Below are positions 5,850-7,704 of a stretch of 7,704 nt of DNA, piece by piece. The position numbers and the translations under genes were made by a program. The notes under the pieces were generated by a model. That model was not told where the DNA came from, made no database searches, and saw nothing but the letters and a program-made list of their open reading frames with translations. The stretch's first letter is position 1. Each line of letters begins with the position of its first letter. The DNA is from an uncultured Phascolarctobacterium sp. (lineage in GTDB: Bacteria > Bacillota > Negativicutes > Acidaminococcales > Acidaminococcaceae). The DNA is taken from assembly GCA_946002345.1 (NCBI GenBank), contig CAMFZA010000079.1, positions 1 through 7,704 of the forward strand, written 5' to 3'.

Positions 5850-6963
5850 TGGACTGGGTGATGACCCCATTCCTGCCCTGCAGGGACGCACACCCTTTGA
5901 GTACGCATCGCATCCTGTTATGGATGGGGTGGCTGCCACGGGTGGACTGGGTCAGATCAGTATTTGTGAACAGGATATTGTTCCCGAAAGCTGTAGCTGC
6001 ATTCTCCGGCTTTTGGGTGTGGATAAAAGGGATATGCCCCAAAACAGAGCCTATTTAGAGCTTTTAGCTCACGGCAGGGATATTTCCGAGTACGAAATGG
6101 TGTTGCGCTGTAATTTGGCCGCGGTGGACGCGTCAGGTCGTTTGGCGGGCTTCAATGCCCCCGGTCTGACGGTGGCACAGATGCAGGAGGCAGCTGCTTT
6201 GGGTGATGGTGTGCTCAAGGATATTGAGTTTATCCATCTTTCGGAATATCGTAACCTACTGATTATGAATAAGGAGACCGCTGTTTTGGATTGCGCAGTG
6301 CGCCCGCCCCATGAGAGTGTAGGGGAGGCTGTGGACGAGCTGTTGGAGCCATTGCGTAGGACATCTTTATCCCTCAACTATTTTCTTAGCGAAACCAACA
6401 AGCGTCTGGCTAATTTTGCTCATGACGGCTTGCATTATATACTTTATCCCTGGGGTCCATCGGCCCGACAGAAGCTGCCCTCCTTTGCCAGTCTGCACGG
6501 CATTACGGGTGGAGCGGTGTGCAAGGCCGAAATCGTGGTTGGCATTGCCAGGGCCTTGGGCATGGAGGTTGTGATTCCGCACGGGGCCACAGGTGATGTG
6601 GACACGGATTTGGGGGCTAAGGCAGAGGCGGCGCTGGAGCTTTTACAGCGCCAGGATTTTGTGTTAGCTCATTTTAACGGCTCCGATGAGGCCTCCCATC
6701 GTTATGACTTTGCGGCCAAGGCTGACTTTATTGCCAGCATTGACCAACACTTTTTGCAGCCCCTGGCCGGCCGCCTCAACGAGCCCGTGAGGGTGGTTAT
6801 TTGCGGCGACCATGTGACCAGCTCCCTTACGGGTAAGCATGGGTACGGCTGCACTCCTGTGGTTGCAGGGTATTTACGAGCAGATTTACTTGGTGCTACC
6901 AACCGCTGGAAGCCCCAAAGCTATAACCAGATATTGAACTTTTTGATGAAAGAGAGTGATTGA
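5824..6963 (+). CDS. Alkaline-phosphatase-superfamily protein, archaeal-type cofactor-independent phosphoglycerate mutase-like
   Basis: 379 residues, close to the roughly 400 of the ApgM family. The whole family layout is recognisable. [10 protein letters not shown] (residues 7-16) carries a metal-binding Asp9. [13 protein letters not shown] (53-65) aligns with the catalytic serine loop of ApgM, giving Ser56. NRAYLE (74-79) aligns with the GRGPLE substrate loop. [11 protein letters not shown] (217-227), the [16 protein letters not shown] region (246-261), SDEASH (287-292; Asp288, His292), GDH (328-330; Asp329, His330) and His339 supply the other expected metal ligands. In ApgM the serine is followed by Asp; here it is Cys57. 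A similar family is annotated as proposed homoserine kinase. The ATG at 5824 lies inside cobD, with AAGGA at 5808-5812. Its position suggests a role in B12 synthesis (threonine-phosphate supply or alpha-ribazole/cobalamin-phosphate dephosphorylation) rather than glycolysis; that is inference. Confidence 0.82.
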   Translation: MRSLLVLIDGLGDDPIPALQGRTPFEYASHPVMDGVAATGGLGQISICEQDIVPESCSCILRLLGVDKRDMPQNRAYLELLAHGRDISEYEMVLRCNLAAVDASGRLAGFNAPGLTVAQMQEAAALGDGVLKDIEFIHLSEYRNLLIMNKETAVLDCAVRPPHESVGEAVDELLEPLRRTSLSLNYFLSETNKRLANFAHDGLHYILYPWGPSARQKLPSFASLHGITGGAVCKAEIVVGIARALGMEVVIPHGATGDVDTDLGAKAEAALELLQRQDFVLAHFNGSDEASHRYDFAAKADFIASIDQHFLQPLAGRLNEPVRVVICGDHVTSSLTGKHGYGCTPVVAGYLRADLLGATNRWKPQSYNQILNFLMKESD

Positions 6964-6964
6964 A

Positions 6965-7704
6965 GTGGCAAAAGCAATCATGGTTGTTGGTACCATGTCC
7001 AACTCCGGCAAGAGCCTTTTAACTGCAGGCTTGTGCCGGGTGTTTAATCAGGATGGCTACAAGGTAGCTCCCTTTAAGTCCCAGAATATGGCGCTGAACT
7101 CCTTTATTACTAAGGAAGGAGCAGAGATGGGTCGTGCTCAGGTAGTGCAGGCAGAGGCTGCCAATATTGAACCTAGCGTGCTCATGAATCCCATTTTGCT
7201 CAAGCCCACCAGCGACAGCGGCTCCCAGGTCATTGTCAATGGCGAGGCTATTGGTACCATGAAGGCTCAAGAATATTATGCCATGAAGCACACTCTGCGT
7301 CCCAAGGTGCAGGAGGCTTTTGACAAGCTAGCCAGCCTCTACGACATTGTTTGCATTGAGGGCGCTGGCAGTCCTGCCGAAATCAACATCAAAAAGGACG
7401 ATTTCGTGAACATGGGTATGGCCCAAATGGCCAAGGCTCCCGTGCTTTTAGTGGCAGATATTGACCGCGGCGGCGTGTTTGCTTCCATTTACGGCACCTT
7501 GATGCTGCTGGAGCCGGAGGAAAGAGCCATGGTCAAGGGCGTGGTCATCAACAAGTTCCGCGGTGATGTGGAGATTTTGCGCCCCGGCCTGCGCATGATC
7601 GAAGAAAAGACCGGTGTGCCGGTCATCGGCGTGCTGCCCATGCTCAATGTGGATATTGAGGATGAGGACAGTCTGTCCGAGCGCATTAGCGGCCACAGCG
7701 AGGC
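6965..7704 (+). CDS. cbiP: Cobyric acid synthase, N-terminal half (continues beyond window)
   Basis: 246 complete codons are visible and the frame is open to the window end. The full protein is usually about 500 residues, so the C-terminal amidotransferase domain is missing here. The enzyme amidates the b, d, e and g side chains of adenosylcobyrinate a,c-diamide using ATP and glutamine. The start is GTG at 6965, because the resulting [20 protein letters not shown] (residues 2-21) is the classic CbiP/CobQ N-terminus with its P-loop variant GTMSNSGKS. An ATG at 6980 would cut into it. Other marks are [13 protein letters not shown] (35-47), MNPILLKP (74-81), [11 protein letters not shown] (131-141), [11 protein letters not shown] (164-174) and INKFRGD (195-201). 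The GTG is one base after the preceding stop, so coupling is likely; GAGAG (6952-6956) is a weak ribosome binding site. Also called cobQ. Confidence 0.96.
   Translation, partial: MAKAIMVVGTMSNSGKSLLTAGLCRVFNQDGYKVAPFKSQNMALNSFITKEGAEMGRAQVVQAEAANIEPSVLMNPILLKPTSDSGSQVIVNGEAIGTMKAQEYYAMKHTLRPKVQEAFDKLASLYDIVCIEGAGSPAEINIKKDDFVNMGMAQMAKAPVLLVADIDRGGVFASIYGTLMLLEPEERAMVKGVVINKFRGDVEILRPGLRMIEEKTGVPVIGVLPMLNVDIEDEDSLSERISGHSE

Noticed and set aside
5824..6963. Naming the phosphoglycerate-mutase-like gene cobC
   Set aside because: CobC is a histidine-phosphatase-superfamily protein with an RHG motif. This protein instead has the Asp/Ser/His metal-ligand layout of the alkaline phosphatase superfamily, so any shared role would be by analogy, not homology.
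1..7704. Cobalamin riboswitch
   Set aside because: The only gap long enough to consider is 93 bases, shows no B12-box-like sequence, and is occupied by the hairpin repeat. A riboswitch would be expected upstream of the operon, outside this window.

Overview
The window is one continuous, plus-strand block of a cobalamin (vitamin B12) biosynthesis operon. It carries eight coding regions with no strand switch, two of them cut by the window edges. In order they are the C-terminal part of the precorrin-3B C17-methyltransferase (cobJ/cbiH), precorrin-6A reductase (cobK/cbiJ), a fused CbiE-CbiT methyltransferase/decarboxylase, cobyrinate a,c-diamide synthase (cbiA), adenosylcobinamide-phosphate synthase (cbiB), threonine-phosphate decarboxylase (cobD), an alkaline-phosphatase-superfamily protein resembling archaeal-type cofactor-independent phosphoglycerate mutase, and the N-terminal half of cobyric acid synthase (cbiP/cobQ).

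The protein character, the AGGAGG-type ribosome binding sites and a Firmicutes-style intergenic hairpin repeat suggest an anaerobic Firmicute, with Negativicutes (Phascolarctobacterium/Acidaminococcus/Selenomonas-like) as a moderately supported guess. Base composition is balanced to slightly GC-rich, and I see no abrupt compositional break, transposase, tRNA, CRISPR array or phage gene.

Layout: 1-294 and 291-1058 (cobJ and cobK) overlap by four bases. A 93-base gap (1059-1151) is the only sizeable intergenic space and holds a double-hairpin repeat ending just before the cbiET ribosome binding site. cbiET (1152-2366) and cbiA (2368-3750) are one base apart. A 39-base gap with a small TAAG-rich direct repeat precedes cbiB (3790-4743). 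cobD (4761-5849) overlaps the phosphoglycerate-mutase-like gene (5824-6963) by 26 bases, and cbiP starts with GTG one base after that gene's stop.

Functionally, CobJ, CobK and CbiET carry out mid-to-late corrin-ring steps (ring contraction, reduction, C5/C15 methylation with C12 decarboxylation). CbiA and CbiP amidate the side chains. CobD makes aminopropanol phosphate from threonine phosphate, and CbiB attaches it to the corrin. The phosphoglycerate-mutase-like protein has no textbook place in this pathway. It is locked between cobD and cbiP, retains a full set of likely metal ligands, and has a changed residue beside its presumed catalytic serine. It is the most interesting item here: a candidate for a missing phosphate-handling step, either threonine-phosphate supply or removal of the alpha-ribazole/cobalamin 5'-phosphate.
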